64,000 nucleotides of DNA. Source: Lentzea alba. GTDB lineage: Bacteria; Actinomycetota; Actinomycetes; Mycobacteriales; Pseudonocardiaceae. How positions within the stretch are numbered: position 1 is the first letter of the stretch; each line of letters starts with the position of its first letter. The stretch covers positions 606,829 to 670,828 of the forward strand of contig NZ_JAAMPJ010000001.1 of assembly GCF_011067745.1 (NCBI RefSeq), read 5' to 3'. Shown in pieces: positions 17,049-25,980 of the stretch. The notes under the pieces were generated by a model that was not told the origin of the DNA, ran no database searches, and worked only from the letters and a program-made list of their open reading frames with translations. A program made the translations under genes and the position numbers.

Positions 17049-17355
17049 AGGTCTCGGCGAGGCGGCCGGTCTTCGTGGCCCAGCGCTCGAAGATCACCGT
17101 GCCGAACGGCGGGATGCTCGACACCAGGCCGAGCACCAGCGTGCGGACGTCCCACTTCAGCGGGTCCTTCGCCATCAGCGTGACGAGCACGAAGCCCACG
17201 AAGATCAGGCCGTGGATCGGGCCGAAGATCTTGACGCCGATCTCGTTCTGCACGACCACGTACTTGAAGAACATCCCGAGCAGCAGCCCCGCCCAGGAGA
17301 TCGCCTCGGCGAGGGCGAAGATGCGGAACCGTCCAGCCGCTGTGGAGAACGTCAT
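17020..17355 (-). CDS. DUF3817 integral membrane protein
   Basis: 111 residues with three hydrophobic segments (about 13-33, 45-62 and 70-88). FALAEAISWAGLLLGMFFKYV and GPIHGLIFVGFVL are characteristic of the DUF3817 family of small actinobacterial membrane proteins. Function unknown. Its end overlaps the phosphotransferase copy 2 by 29 bases on the other strand. Confidence 0.85.
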   Translation of the reverse strand: MTFSTAAGRFRIFALAEAISWAGLLLGMFFKYVVVQNEIGVKIFGPIHGLIFVGFVLVTLMAKDPLKWDVRTLVLGLVSSIPPFGTVIFERWATKTGRLAETSTAPAAEQL

Positions 17356-17425
17356 GGCTCCCCATCATGAACCGTGACGGGGAGCACACGACCACCGGGC
17401 CTGTCCGGGTATGTCTTGGTATGTC

Positions 17426-18469
17426 CTATTCCTCCCACTTGAAGACGCGCGAGGCGAGGAACCCGACCACCAGCGAGAAGCCGACCAGGATCGCCGCCGG
17501 CATCGCGAGCGCCTCGATCCCCTTGCCCCGCACCAGCACGTCGAGCATGCCGTCGTTCATGTGCCGCAACGGGAAGATCTTCGACACGGTCTGCAGCCAC
17601 GCGGGCGCCTGGTCGACGGGGAAGAACGTGCCGGACAGGAACGCCATCGGCAGCACCACGATGTTCGCCGCCGCGGAGGCCGCCTCCTCGGTCTTGGCGA
17701 ACGCGCCGACCAGCATGCCGAGCGCGAAGAACGCGATGGTTCCCAGCAGCAGCAACGGAATCGCGAGCCACCACGACCCGGACAGCCGCAACCCGAACAC
17801 CGGCAGCGACGCGATGCCGATGAAGATCGCGCCCTGCACCAGCGCGACGCCCGTGCTGACCAGGATCCGCGACGACAGCACGGAAGCAGCGGAAACCGGT
17901 GCCAGCCGGATCCGCCGCAGCACCTGCTTGCGCCGCCACGACACCAGCGTCAGCGCCGACCCGAACACCGCGGACACCGCCACACCCCAGGACAGGATGC
18001 CGGGCGTCAGGAACTGGATGGGCTTGAGGGAGGCGTCCTCGACCTTCTCCGCGGCGAACGTGAACTTCGGCGGCTGACCGGTCGCGGCGAGGTTCGCCTT
18101 GTCCACGAACCCGTTGACGATCCCGAGCACGGTCGCGGACTTGACCTGGTCGCTCTGCGCGAACCGCACGTCGAGCTGCTGGCCGCGAATGATCAACGCC
18201 GCGGGCAGGTCGCCGTCCTTCACCTTCTGCACGGCGGCGTCGACGTCGTTGTACGACTCCAGTTCCAGCGCACCGCTGTCGCGCAGCGCCGAGACGATCG
18301 GGCCGTCGCCGACCACCGCGATCCTGGTCTTGTCCGCGCCGACGTCGCGCAGGATCAGGCCGAAGATGATGAGGAACATCAACGGGAACAGGAAGGTGAA
18401 GAACAGCGTCACCTTGTCCCTGATGAACCCCTTGAGCATCGCCACCGAGAGCGTCTTGAACGCGGTCAT
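17426..18469 (-). CDS. ABC-2 type exporter permease
   Basis: 347 residues: one N-terminal helix (VTLFFTFLFPLMFLIIFGLI), a large extracellular domain of about 130 residues, then five helices. This is the ABC-2 architecture with the ALTLVSWRRKQVLRRIRLAP cytoplasmic coupling loop and AFLSGTFFPVDQAP. It pairs with the ATPase encoded just upstream (4-base ATGA overlap) to form an exporter of unknown cargo. Drug or lipid export is typical of the family. Confidence 0.88.
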   Translation of the reverse strand: MTAFKTLSVAMLKGFIRDKVTLFFTFLFPLMFLIIFGLILRDVGADKTRIAVVGDGPIVSALRDSGALELESYNDVDAAVQKVKDGDLPAALIIRGQQLDVRFAQSDQVKSATVLGIVNGFVDKANLAATGQPPKFTFAAEKVEDASLKPIQFLTPGILSWGVAVSAVFGSALTLVSWRRKQVLRRIRLAPVSAASVLSSRILVSTGVALVQGAIFIGIASLPVFGLRLSGSWWLAIPLLLLGTIAFFALGMLVGAFAKTEEAASAAANIVVLPMAFLSGTFFPVDQAPAWLQTVSKIFPLRHMNDGMLDVLVRGKGIEALAMPAAILVGFSLVVGFLASRVFKWEE

Positions 18470-19377
18470 GCGCGGTACTCCCGACCGGTCAGGTTGAGGA
18501 ACACGTCTTCGAGGGTGGCCGTGCGGACCTGCAGGCCGTCCAGCGCGCCGCGGTCGGCGAGCGCGGACAGCACGGGAGCCGGGCGGCGGGTGGAGATGGT
18601 CAGCGACACCTCGTTCTCGTGCGCTTCATCGACACCGTCGAGCGAGGAGGCGTCCACGACGGACAGCACGCCCTTCTGCAGCGTCACGTGGGTCGGCGCG
18701 TCCAGACCGCGCACCAGCACCGCGGGCGGATCGAGCGCGAGGATCTTGCCGTTGTCCATGATGGCCACGCGGTCGCAGAGGATCTCGGCCTCGTCGAGGT
18801 AGTGCGTGGTGTAGACGATGGTCTTGCCGCGTTCCTGGATCGCGCGCAGCACGTCCCAGAGGTTGCGGCGGGCCTGCGGGTCGAGCGCCGCGGTCGGTTC
18901 GTCCAGGAACACGATGTCCGGGTCGTGCACCAGCGCGCACGCGATCGAGAGCCGCTGGCGCTGGCCGCCGGAGAGCTTGTTCTCCTGCTCGTTCGCCTTG
19001 TCCGCCAGCCCGACCAGCTCCAGCATGTCGGCCGCGGTTGCGCGGCTCACGCCGTAGAGCGAGCCGAACGTCTGCAGCTGTTCCTTGGCGGTCAGCTTGT
19101 CGAAGAACGACGTCGCTTGCAGCTGCACGCCGATGCGGGGCAGCAGCTTCACGTTGCGCGGCCAGGGGCTCTCCCCGAACAGCCGCACCTCGCCGCTGTC
19201 GGGCTCGCGCAGACCCTCGATGATCTCCAGCGTGGTGGTCTTGCCGGCGCCGTTGGGACCCAGGATGCCGAAGAACTCGCCCTCGGCCACGGTGAACGAG
19301 ACCCCGTCCACCGCTTTCAGCTCGCCGTAGCTCTTGCGGTCGTCCCGCACCACGACCGCCGACCGTTCCTCTGTCAT
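18466..19377 (-). CDS. ABC exporter ATPase
   Basis: 303 residues with Walker A GPNGAGKTTT (about residues 40-49), Q-loop in GVQLQATSFFDKLT, signature LSGGQRQRLS, Walker B IVFLDEPT and the switch His in YTTHYLDEAE. The C-terminal 80-residue domain is typical of DrrA/CcmA-type drug exporters. It drives the ABC-2 permease encoded 4 bases downstream. ATG start with acidic N-terminus. Confidence 0.92.
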   Translation of the reverse strand: MTEERSAVVVRDDRKSYGELKAVDGVSFTVAEGEFFGILGPNGAGKTTTLEIIEGLREPDSGEVRLFGESPWPRNVKLLPRIGVQLQATSFFDKLTAKEQLQTFGSLYGVSRATAADMLELVGLADKANEQENKLSGGQRQRLSIACALVHDPDIVFLDEPTAALDPQARRNLWDVLRAIQERGKTIVYTTHYLDEAEILCDRVAIMDNGKILALDPPAVLVRGLDAPTHVTLQKGVLSVVDASSLDGVDEAHENEVSLTISTRRPAPVLSALADRGALDGLQVRTATLEDVFLNLTGREYRA

Positions 19378-19455
19378 GGCGCGGACGTTAGGTCACCGCG
19401 AGCTCGTTCGCGGGGCGGAACGACGAAAGTCGGCGCGAAGTCGAGACGTTCGAAG

Positions 19456-20247
19456 TCAGCTGCCCACAACGAGGAGCGGACTCGCGGTGTACACGTCGTT
19501 GAGCCTGCGCAGGGCCGCGGCGAACTGGTCGAAGCGGGCACGCGGCACGGCCGCGCGCACCTCGCTGATCATCTGCCACAGGAAGCGGTGCTCGGAGGTC
19601 TCCACGATCGGCAACGGCCGGCCGGCGCCGACGTCGCGGGCGAACTCGAGCGCCACCGTCGCGGCGCGCAGGCACGCGGTCGCGAGCGTCACGCAGTCCT
19701 CGACCAGCGGGCTGTCGTCCTGGGCCCGCACGACGCCGCTGACGGCGAACCGGACGGCCTGCATCAGCGCGAGGTAGAGGCGCTGGCCGGACTGGGCGCG
19801 TTCGTGGGGCAGGTGTTCGGTGCCGGGGCCGGGAGTCACGACGGTCATGCCGACCTGAGGACGGCGCAGCACGTGGTCGAAGAGCGCGGTCGGCGCCCAG
19901 AGCAAGGTGCGCCAGGAGTCCTCGCTGACCGAGGTGCCCATCCTGGCGGCGTTCTCCAGCACGTCCAGGTAGGCGATCAGGATGCCGGACAGGAAGACGC
20001 CGCCGCGGTCGCCGCCCACCCGCACGATGCCGAACCGCTCGTCGTGACCGGTCTGGACCCCGTAGCCGGGCGTCCACTCGATCACGTCGCTGCTCGCGAG
20101 CACGACGCGAGCCAGTCGCTGGTGCACGGGCGGCGCCGAGAGCACCGTGTCGTCCAACCCCATCTGGACGAGCATGGACGCAGCGTGCCGCAACGACTCA
20201 CGTCTGTGCGGCACGAGGTCGGGGTGCAGCAGACGGAACGGTTCCAC
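19456..20247 (-). CDS. Hypothetical protein, helix-rich
   Basis: 263 residues from a GTG at 20247 preceded by GGAGG; the longer frame to 20307 lacks such a site. The protein is mostly helical (LYLALMQAVRFAVSGVV, CVTLATACLRAATVALEFARDV), without signal peptide or known motif. It lies 77 bases downstream of the large LuxR-type regulator in the same direction and may be co-transcribed. No family recognised. Confidence 0.7.
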   Translation of the reverse strand: MEPFRLLHPDLVPHRRESLRHAASMLVQMGLDDTVLSAPPVHQRLARVVLASSDVIEWTPGYGVQTGHDERFGIVRVGGDRGGVFLSGILIAYLDVLENAARMGTSVSEDSWRTLLWAPTALFDHVLRRPQVGMTVVTPGPGTEHLPHERAQSGQRLYLALMQAVRFAVSGVVRAQDDSPLVEDCVTLATACLRAATVALEFARDVGAGRPLPIVETSEHRFLWQMISEVRAAVPRARFDQFAAALRRLNDVYTASPLLVVGS

Positions 20248-20324
20248 GTCGCCCCCTCCCCTTCCGTTGGTTGTACCCACAATGAACGGCAGGGGGCGTG
20301 AAGTCATCCGGATGAACCGCAGCG

Positions 20325-22583
20325 TTACGTCTCAGTAGGACGTGATTGAGCCCATGCCACGAGCTGCGCGCGGGTCGAGAGGTCCAACGCGGTTTTCACG
20401 TTGTGCACGTGCGATTCCACGGTCCGGTGGGAGATCCCGAGCTTGGCGGCGACCTGCGCGTTCGTCATGCCCTGCGCCACCAGTTCGACCACCATCCGCT
20501 GCCGGTCGCTGAGCACCGGGTCCCCGACGATCTCCCCGTCCAGCGCGGTTTCCAGGGCGTGCCGGACGTCCATCGCCTGCCCCGCGTTGACGGCTCTGCC
20601 GAAAGCCGCGCGGGACAAGGATTCCCGCGCGAGGTCCAGTGCGGCGTCCATCTTCCGCTGCCACCACGACTCCGACGGAACAATCCACGTCGCGCGCATC
20701 TGCTGACACGCGGCCAACAGGCGCACACCGAGTTCGTGCCGTCCCGCCAGCATCGCGACCAGGCCACGACCCTCGACCGCCTCCAGCACCACGCGCGGCA
20801 GGCTCTCGGACTTCCGGGCGCTCTCGGCGAACCGCGTGCCGGCCGTCGTCAAGTCCCCGCGCTCCAACGCGATGCAGCCCGCCGTGTGGGCCGCGGCCGC
20901 CACGACGTCCGGCCGTGCCTGCGCTCTCAGCACCGGCAAGGCGCCTTCGACCAGGGTGCTCGCGGCGTCCACGTCGCCCTGGGCGAGCAGCAGCCAGCCG
21001 AGATTCTGACTCGACACCGCCACACTCACGTCGTTGCCGTTGCGTACGCCGTGCTGGATCGACTGGCGCAACGCCCAGGTCGTGTTCGGCGCATCACCCG
21101 CGCCGTCGTAGGCGCCCGCCAACGTGCGGAACAGCCGGCACATGATCAGTTCCTGCCCACTGGCCTCCGCGGTGTCGACCGCCTCCATCGCGTACTTCAC
21201 GGCTTCGTCGTGGCGTTCTTCGTGGCTCGCCAACAGAGACGCGTACTCCAGCGCGAGGATCCGGTAGCGGGCGTCGGCGGAGGACTGGTGCAGCACCTGC
21301 ATCAGCACCGCGCCGGCCTGGGTGAAGTAACCGCGGTCGAAACACACCCGCAGCAACATCGTGGCGAGCATCAGCCGTCGTTCGTCCTGCGGCGCAACCA
21401 GATGGGCGAACGCGTACGCCACGTTGTCGTACTCCTGGTGCTGCGCCTGCAACTGTTCCGGCGCCAAGATCGACGACGTGACAGCGGGTTCACCCTTTTC
21501 ACACAGCCAGGCGATGATCCGTTCGGCGGCGACCTCGTGCTCGCCTTGCTCCCGCAGGCGTTCCTCCGCGTAGAGACGAACCGATTCGAGCATCCGGAAA
21601 CGGCCGTCGTTCTCCCGCACCACCAACGACTTCGCCTGCAACGCCGTGAGCAGGCCGATCACCGGGCCGCCGTGCACGACCTGGGCGATCTCGAGCCCGA
21701 ACCCCCCGGGCAGCAGCGCGAGCCGGCGGAACAGCTCCTTCTCCGGTGTGGTCAGCAGGTCGTGGCTCCACGCGATGGCCGCGCGCAGACTCTGGTGGCG
21801 CGCCTGCTCGTCGGCGTCGCTGAGCAGGTCGAGCCGGTGGTCGAGACGACTCGCGAGTTCGCCCAGCGGCACCGATCGGGAGAGCTTCGCGGCCAGTTCC
21901 ACCGCGAGCGGCACACCGTCCAGCCGTGCGCAGATGGCGGCGATCGCCTCCTGACCGCCTGTCGTGCCGGCGCGTTCGGCGAAGAGCCGGACCGCGTCCT
22001 CGTCCATGCCGTGCAGCGGGTACACGGCCTCACCGACGGCTCGCAGGGCTTCCCGGCTCGTGGCGAGGACCTGCACGTTCGGGCAGCGCGACAGGAGCGC
22101 GTCCACGACGTCGCAGCACTCGTCGACGAGGTGCTCGCAGTTGTCGACCAGCAGCAGGGTTCTCCGGTTCGCGAGCTCGTGGAGCAGCGTGGTCCTGAGC
22201 GCGACCCCCGCGTGCTGGTACACCCCAACGGCTTCCGCGAACGCCTGCACCACCTGGCCGGGCCGGCTCAGCTTGCCGAGCTCGACCGTCCGCACCTCCG
22301 TCCGCTTGGCGCGCTTCGCGAGCTCGACCGCGAGCCGCGTCTTCCCGACCCCGGCCGAGCCGACGAGCGTGAGCATCCTGTGCTTGCGCAGCAACGGAAG
22401 CAGCTCGGCCAGCTGGGTTTCCCGGCCGACGAACGCGTCGCCGTACACGGGTACCTCCGCGACCACTGTGGACGTACCCGCGGAGCGTTGACGATAGGCA
22501 CGCTGACGGCACGCGTTGGAGCAGTACCGCGCCCGCGACGGCAGGGGCGCGAAGTCGCCGCCACAGCTCGCGCAGGTGCCCAT
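20325..22583 (-). CDS. Zinc-ribbon / P-loop NTPase / LuxR-type regulator
   Basis: 752 residues. Residues 1-33 have a zinc ribbon C4-x2-C7...C21-x3-C25 followed by RQRAYRQR. Residues 50-350 form an AP-ATPase/STAND NTPase: Walker A GSAGVGKT at 75-82, Walker B LLLVDNCEH and the ATSREALR sensor. A helical TPR-like region spans about 370-680, and the C-terminal 60 residues are a LuxR helix-turn-helix (LSDRQRMVVELVAQGMTNAQV, then KLGISHRTVESHV). Like LAL/AfsR-type regulators it probably binds a ligand through the TPR region and ATP in the centre. It may be autoregulated and control the downstream gene. Confidence 0.88.
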   Translation of the reverse strand: MGTCASCGGDFAPLPSRARYCSNACRQRAYRQRSAGTSTVVAEVPVYGDAFVGRETQLAELLPLLRKHRMLTLVGSAGVGKTRLAVELAKRAKRTEVRTVELGKLSRPGQVVQAFAEAVGVYQHAGVALRTTLLHELANRRTLLLVDNCEHLVDECCDVVDALLSRCPNVQVLATSREALRAVGEAVYPLHGMDEDAVRLFAERAGTTGGQEAIAAICARLDGVPLAVELAAKLSRSVPLGELASRLDHRLDLLSDADEQARHQSLRAAIAWSHDLLTTPEKELFRRLALLPGGFGLEIAQVVHGGPVIGLLTALQAKSLVVRENDGRFRMLESVRLYAEERLREQGEHEVAAERIIAWLCEKGEPAVTSSILAPEQLQAQHQEYDNVAYAFAHLVAPQDERRLMLATMLLRVCFDRGYFTQAGAVLMQVLHQSSADARYRILALEYASLLASHEERHDEAVKYAMEAVDTAEASGQELIMCRLFRTLAGAYDGAGDAPNTTWALRQSIQHGVRNGNDVSVAVSSQNLGWLLLAQGDVDAASTLVEGALPVLRAQARPDVVAAAAHTAGCIALERGDLTTAGTRFAESARKSESLPRVVLEAVEGRGLVAMLAGRHELGVRLLAACQQMRATWIVPSESWWQRKMDAALDLARESLSRAAFGRAVNAGQAMDVRHALETALDGEIVGDPVLSDRQRMVVELVAQGMTNAQVAAKLGISHRTVESHVHNVKTALDLSTRAQLVAWAQSRPTET

Positions 22584-22611
22584 CCCCCGAGCCTACGACC
22601 GTTTTGGCGTC

Positions 22612-24819
22612 TCAATTGGAAAGTGTGTGGAGGTCGACCTCGAGCGTGGTCCCCGACCGCAGCTCCGCGAGCTCGATCCGATCCTTCGCCCGACCGAGCC
22701 ACCCGCTCCGAACCCGCTCCACCACCTGCGTTTTCGTGACGTCCGCGGCCTCGGCCTTGATCACGATGTCCTTGCCGTTCTCCAGGTGGACCACAGCCCT
22801 TGCATACCTGGGAGCGTGTGACACGAACTCGCCAGTTCCCGGCACCGCCGGGTACATCCCGAGCGCGCTGAACACGTACCAGGCCGACATCGTGCCGAGG
22901 TCGTCGTTGCCCGTGACGCCTGCGGGTCCGTTGACGAACAACGTCTGCGCGGCCCTGACGACGACCGACGTCTTCTCCGGCTTGCCGATGAGCGCGTACA
23001 TCCACGGCGCGTGCAGGTCCGGCTCGTTGTTCGGGTTGTACCTGAACTGGTTGTAGTAGTCGTAGGGCCCAACAACCCATTTCTCGCGAACGGTCCTCGC
23101 CGGGTCGATGAGCAGATCTGCGTAGGCGAAGAAGTCGTCGAGCCGCGCCTCGGCCGCCGCCTTGCCGCCGAGCGCCGTGATCAGCCCGGGCACGTCGTGC
23201 TGGACGAGCCACTGGTACTGCCAGGCCGTGCCCTCGTGGAACCCGTCCGGCCCCTGCGGGGTGAACGGCGTGAGCCAGGCACCGTTCTGCAGCTTGGGGC
23301 GCGGAAAGCCGGTGAAGCCGCGATCGGTGACGCTGTGGTCCCACAGGTTGCGGTGGTTGAGCCCGCGCTTCCTGAGTCGTTCCGCGTCTTCTTCGTGGCC
23401 GAGCGCGTCGGCCATGATCGCGAGCGTGGCGTCGGCCAGCGCGTACTCGAGGGTCGCGGACGCGCCGTGGTGCGGGTCGGTGTCCTGCCCCTTCTTCGGG
23501 AAGCGCTTGTCGTACTGGACGAAGCCGTTCTTGAGGTAGTGCGGGTTGCCGGACCGTCCCTGGAACCGGGAACTTTCCGGCGGGATGCCGTCGACGTTCT
23601 GGAGCAGGGCTTGGTAGGCCTGCTCTTCCCGGCCTTCGAGGTGACCGAACCGCCACAGGTCGACCAGGAACGGCGTCACCGGGTCGCCCGTCATGCAGTT
23701 GGTTTCCTGGTTCGCGTACGCCCAACGCGGCAGCCAGCCGCCCTGCTCGTGGATGGCGAGGACGCTCCTGGCGATGTCCTTGCTGCGCTGCGTGCGAATC
23801 AGGGCGAGAAGCTGGTTGTGGGCGCGGTAGGTGTCCCAAAGCGAGTAGTACTCGTAGTAAGTCCAGCCGTCCGCTTCGTGGATCCGGTTGTCGAAGCCGC
23901 GGTACCGGCCGTCGGCGTCGCTGCCGGTCAGCGGCTGGAGCAGCACGTGGTACAGCGCGGTGTAGAAGACCGCGCGCTCGTCCCAGTCGTCCGTCTCGAT
24001 CTCGATGCAGCAGAGTTCTTTCCGCCACGCGTCCTGGGCTTCGTTGCGGAGCTCGTCGAAGTCCTTGCCGCTGGTCTCGGTGTCCAGGTTGGTGGTCGCG
24101 CCCTGCGCGTCCACTTGAGACAGAGCCGTGCACGCGGTGACCGGCCCCGGCTCGAACGTCACCCAGGCACCCCTGAGTCCGGCGCCGCCCGCTGATTCCC
24201 GTTGCCCCGGCTTGGGTCCGGCCGGCGTCCAGGTGCCGAACTCCCGGAACGGACGGTCGAACCTGGTGGTGAAGTAGGTGATGTACGGCCGACCACCGCA
24301 GAACGCCTGTGTCTCCACGGTTCCGGTGATCGTGCGGTCGTCGATCACTTTGATGCTGCTGGCGCTGACCGGCTCTTTGTCGTTGGCCTGGCCGACGTTG
24401 ACCAGCAACGTGCCGTTGACACCCGCGGGGAACGTGTACCGCTCGACTCCGGCGCGCGTGGTCGCGGTGCACTCGACGGTGATGTCGCGGTCCAGCTTGA
24501 CCTTGTAGTAGCCGGGTTTGCCGATCTCGCCGTCGTGCGAATAGCGGGTGGCGTAGCGCTTGTGGTCGAAGGTGCTCGGCAGTTGCGTGACCGGGAGGAT
24601 CGGGACCAGGCCGCCCTGTTCCCAGCAGCCGGCGCCGGACAGGAAGAAGTGCCCGAAACCTCGGATCTGCTGGTCGTCGTAGCGATAGCCGGCGTAGTGG
24701 GAGCCGATCGGGCTGGAGTGCGCCTTGCCGAAGGGCATGGAGGCGCCGGGGAACGTGTTGCCCTCGTCCTTCGTGCCGATGAACGTGTTGACCGACTCGA
24801 TGGCGTCCAGTGCGTCCAC
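22612..24819 (-). CDS. GH92 family alpha-mannosidase
   Basis: 735 residues from a GTG with GGTGGAGG just upstream. VNTFIGTKDEGNTFPGASMPFG, GYRYDDQQIRGFGHFFLSG and NCMTGDPVTPFLVDLWRFG are characteristic of the GH92 alpha-1,2-mannosidase family; TGNDDLGTMSAWYVFSALGMYPAVPG is the conserved C-terminal block. GH92 enzymes release mannose by inversion with calcium. No signal peptide is seen, so it may act on imported oligosaccharides or leave by another route. Mannose released here could feed ManA at 28.7 kb (inference). Confidence 0.92.
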   Translation of the reverse strand: MDALDAIESVNTFIGTKDEGNTFPGASMPFGKAHSSPIGSHYAGYRYDDQQIRGFGHFFLSGAGCWEQGGLVPILPVTQLPSTFDHKRYATRYSHDGEIGKPGYYKVKLDRDITVECTATTRAGVERYTFPAGVNGTLLVNVGQANDKEPVSASSIKVIDDRTITGTVETQAFCGGRPYITYFTTRFDRPFREFGTWTPAGPKPGQRESAGGAGLRGAWVTFEPGPVTACTALSQVDAQGATTNLDTETSGKDFDELRNEAQDAWRKELCCIEIETDDWDERAVFYTALYHVLLQPLTGSDADGRYRGFDNRIHEADGWTYYEYYSLWDTYRAHNQLLALIRTQRSKDIARSVLAIHEQGGWLPRWAYANQETNCMTGDPVTPFLVDLWRFGHLEGREEQAYQALLQNVDGIPPESSRFQGRSGNPHYLKNGFVQYDKRFPKKGQDTDPHHGASATLEYALADATLAIMADALGHEEDAERLRKRGLNHRNLWDHSVTDRGFTGFPRPKLQNGAWLTPFTPQGPDGFHEGTAWQYQWLVQHDVPGLITALGGKAAAEARLDDFFAYADLLIDPARTVREKWVVGPYDYYNQFRYNPNNEPDLHAPWMYALIGKPEKTSVVVRAAQTLFVNGPAGVTGNDDLGTMSAWYVFSALGMYPAVPGTGEFVSHAPRYARAVVHLENGKDIVIKAEAADVTKTQVVERVRSGWLGRAKDRIELAELRSGTTLEVDLHTLSN

Positions 24820-24936
24820 GCCTCCACCCTAGTTGGGAACTCGGGGAGGTGAAGTGTCCAGACGGGTGGCCACCTGAGCATCAGGAAGAAAACACCTGGA
24901 GGCTTCTGCACGCGTGGCCGCCGGTACCTTCACCGG

Positions 24937-25356
24937 ATGACGGACGTCCACAACTTCCGGCGCGCCTGTTACGCAGCTGCCCGCCGCACTGGTGGCAAGG
25001 TCCTCGAGTTCCGCCTCGCCGACGACGTGATACCCAACTTCCACCAGGGGCTCATCGCCTACGACGAGCGCACTCTCGCCGTGGCCTGCACGCGCGACTC
25101 AGCGATGCTGGCTATCGCAGAGCCCCGAACCATCGACTTCGTCGGCGGTACCGGGGAGTCGGACCCGCTGACGTTTGCCGACGCCCCTGAACTGCTGGCC
25201 GCGCTGGCCACGCTGCTGCCGAGCTCTCGGGTGCTCATCCTGTCCGAATTGAACGGCCCGTTCGACGCCACAACTTGGCCCCACATCTCACCCGACGACA
25301 TCAAATACTGGCGGCCTGGCACCCTCGGCGAAGCGCTCTTCAACTACTGGGACTGA
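24937..25356 (+). CDS. Hypothetical protein
   Basis: 139 residues, ATG start. An alpha/beta pattern (GKVLEFRLADDVIPNFHQGLIAYDERTLAVACT, then a tail with WRPGTLGEALFNYWD). No motif recognised. It stands alone between GH92 and small ORFs that precede the HNH element; it may be an immunity-type or remnant protein, but nothing establishes that. Confidence 0.65.
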   Translation: MTDVHNFRRACYAAARRTGGKVLEFRLADDVIPNFHQGLIAYDERTLAVACTRDSAMLAIAEPRTIDFVGGTGESDPLTFADAPELLAALATLLPSSRVLILSELNGPFDATTWPHISPDDIKYWRPGTLGEALFNYWD

Positions 25357-25392
25357 GGAGCGCCGGAACATGGTTCGCGCAGGTGGTGGTGA

Positions 25393-25566
25393 GTGAGCGA
25401 CGAGGAGGCGATCGCCCGCCAGGGCAGGAAGCGGTTTTCGAAGGTGTTCGTCTCCCTGGATGCAGCCATCCGCTCTGGAGCCGGCGGAGACTGGGAGTTC
25501 TCCGACCGCGCCGATCCGGAGTACGACGAGGTCTTGGCCGAGCTGACGGCGAACAAGGACGACTGA
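25393..25566 (+). CDS. Small acidic hypothetical protein
   Basis: 57 residues: a GTG at 25393 then SDEEAIARQGRKRFSKVF and an acidic C-terminus ending in ANKDD. An AGGTGGT sequence lies about 8 bases upstream. It follows the 24937-25356 gene by 36 bases. Another in-frame piece of 19 codons (25588-25647, WFDPDEAEHVRRFTFGYA) comes soon after with AGGAG ahead of it; both may be remnants of a decaying small-protein cluster next to the HNH element. Confidence 0.45.
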   Translation: MSDEEAIARQGRKRFSKVFVSLDAAIRSGAGGDWEFSDRADPEYDEVLAELTANKDD

Positions 25567-25723
25567 TACGGGCAGGAGCTTTGACTCGTGTGGTTCGACC
25601 CGGACGAGGCGGAGCATGTCCGCCGATTCACATTCGGGTACGCCTGAGTCTCCGCGCCCGCCGATAACGCGGAGTGGCCCGGTTTGGCGGTTGCACTGCC
25701 GAACTGGTGTCGGTTGAACATTA

Positions 25724-25912
25724 CCGGGCCGGGTCGTTTCATCGCCGCTTCGCGACGATTGCGATTGGGGCTTGACTTCGGGGCCCTTGCGAGGCGCATA
25801 TCGGCCTATAAAAGCCGGGCTGATAGAGCGCCCGGCCGATCCGAACACGGTAGCACCTCGCACCCAAAGTCAAGCCCCAATCGCGCGATGGTCGCCTTAT
25901 CGCCGCTTGCCC
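25724..25912. repeat. Left inverted repeat of the HNH element (about 189 bp)
   Basis: Nearly identical in reverse complement to 27243-27429. Within it lies a 124-bp unit (25761-25884) whose ends are perfect 18-bp inverted repeats: GCGATTGGGGCTTGACTT at 25761-25778, and its reverse complement at 25867-25884. Between them are further nested stems, including GCCGGGC/GCCCGGC around 25814-25836. It ends 68 bases before the HNH gene. Confidence 0.85.
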
Positions 25913-25980
25913 AGCGGTTCACCCTATCGTGGTCGCCTTTAGGCGTTATTCCGTCGTGATCTTGCGGTAAAGTAGAACAC

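Noticed and set aside
20346..22739. A 797-codon + strand frame opposite the LuxR-type regulator
   Set aside because: Arg/His/Gln-rich shadow; the minus-strand protein has clear zinc-ribbon, P-loop and LuxR motifs.
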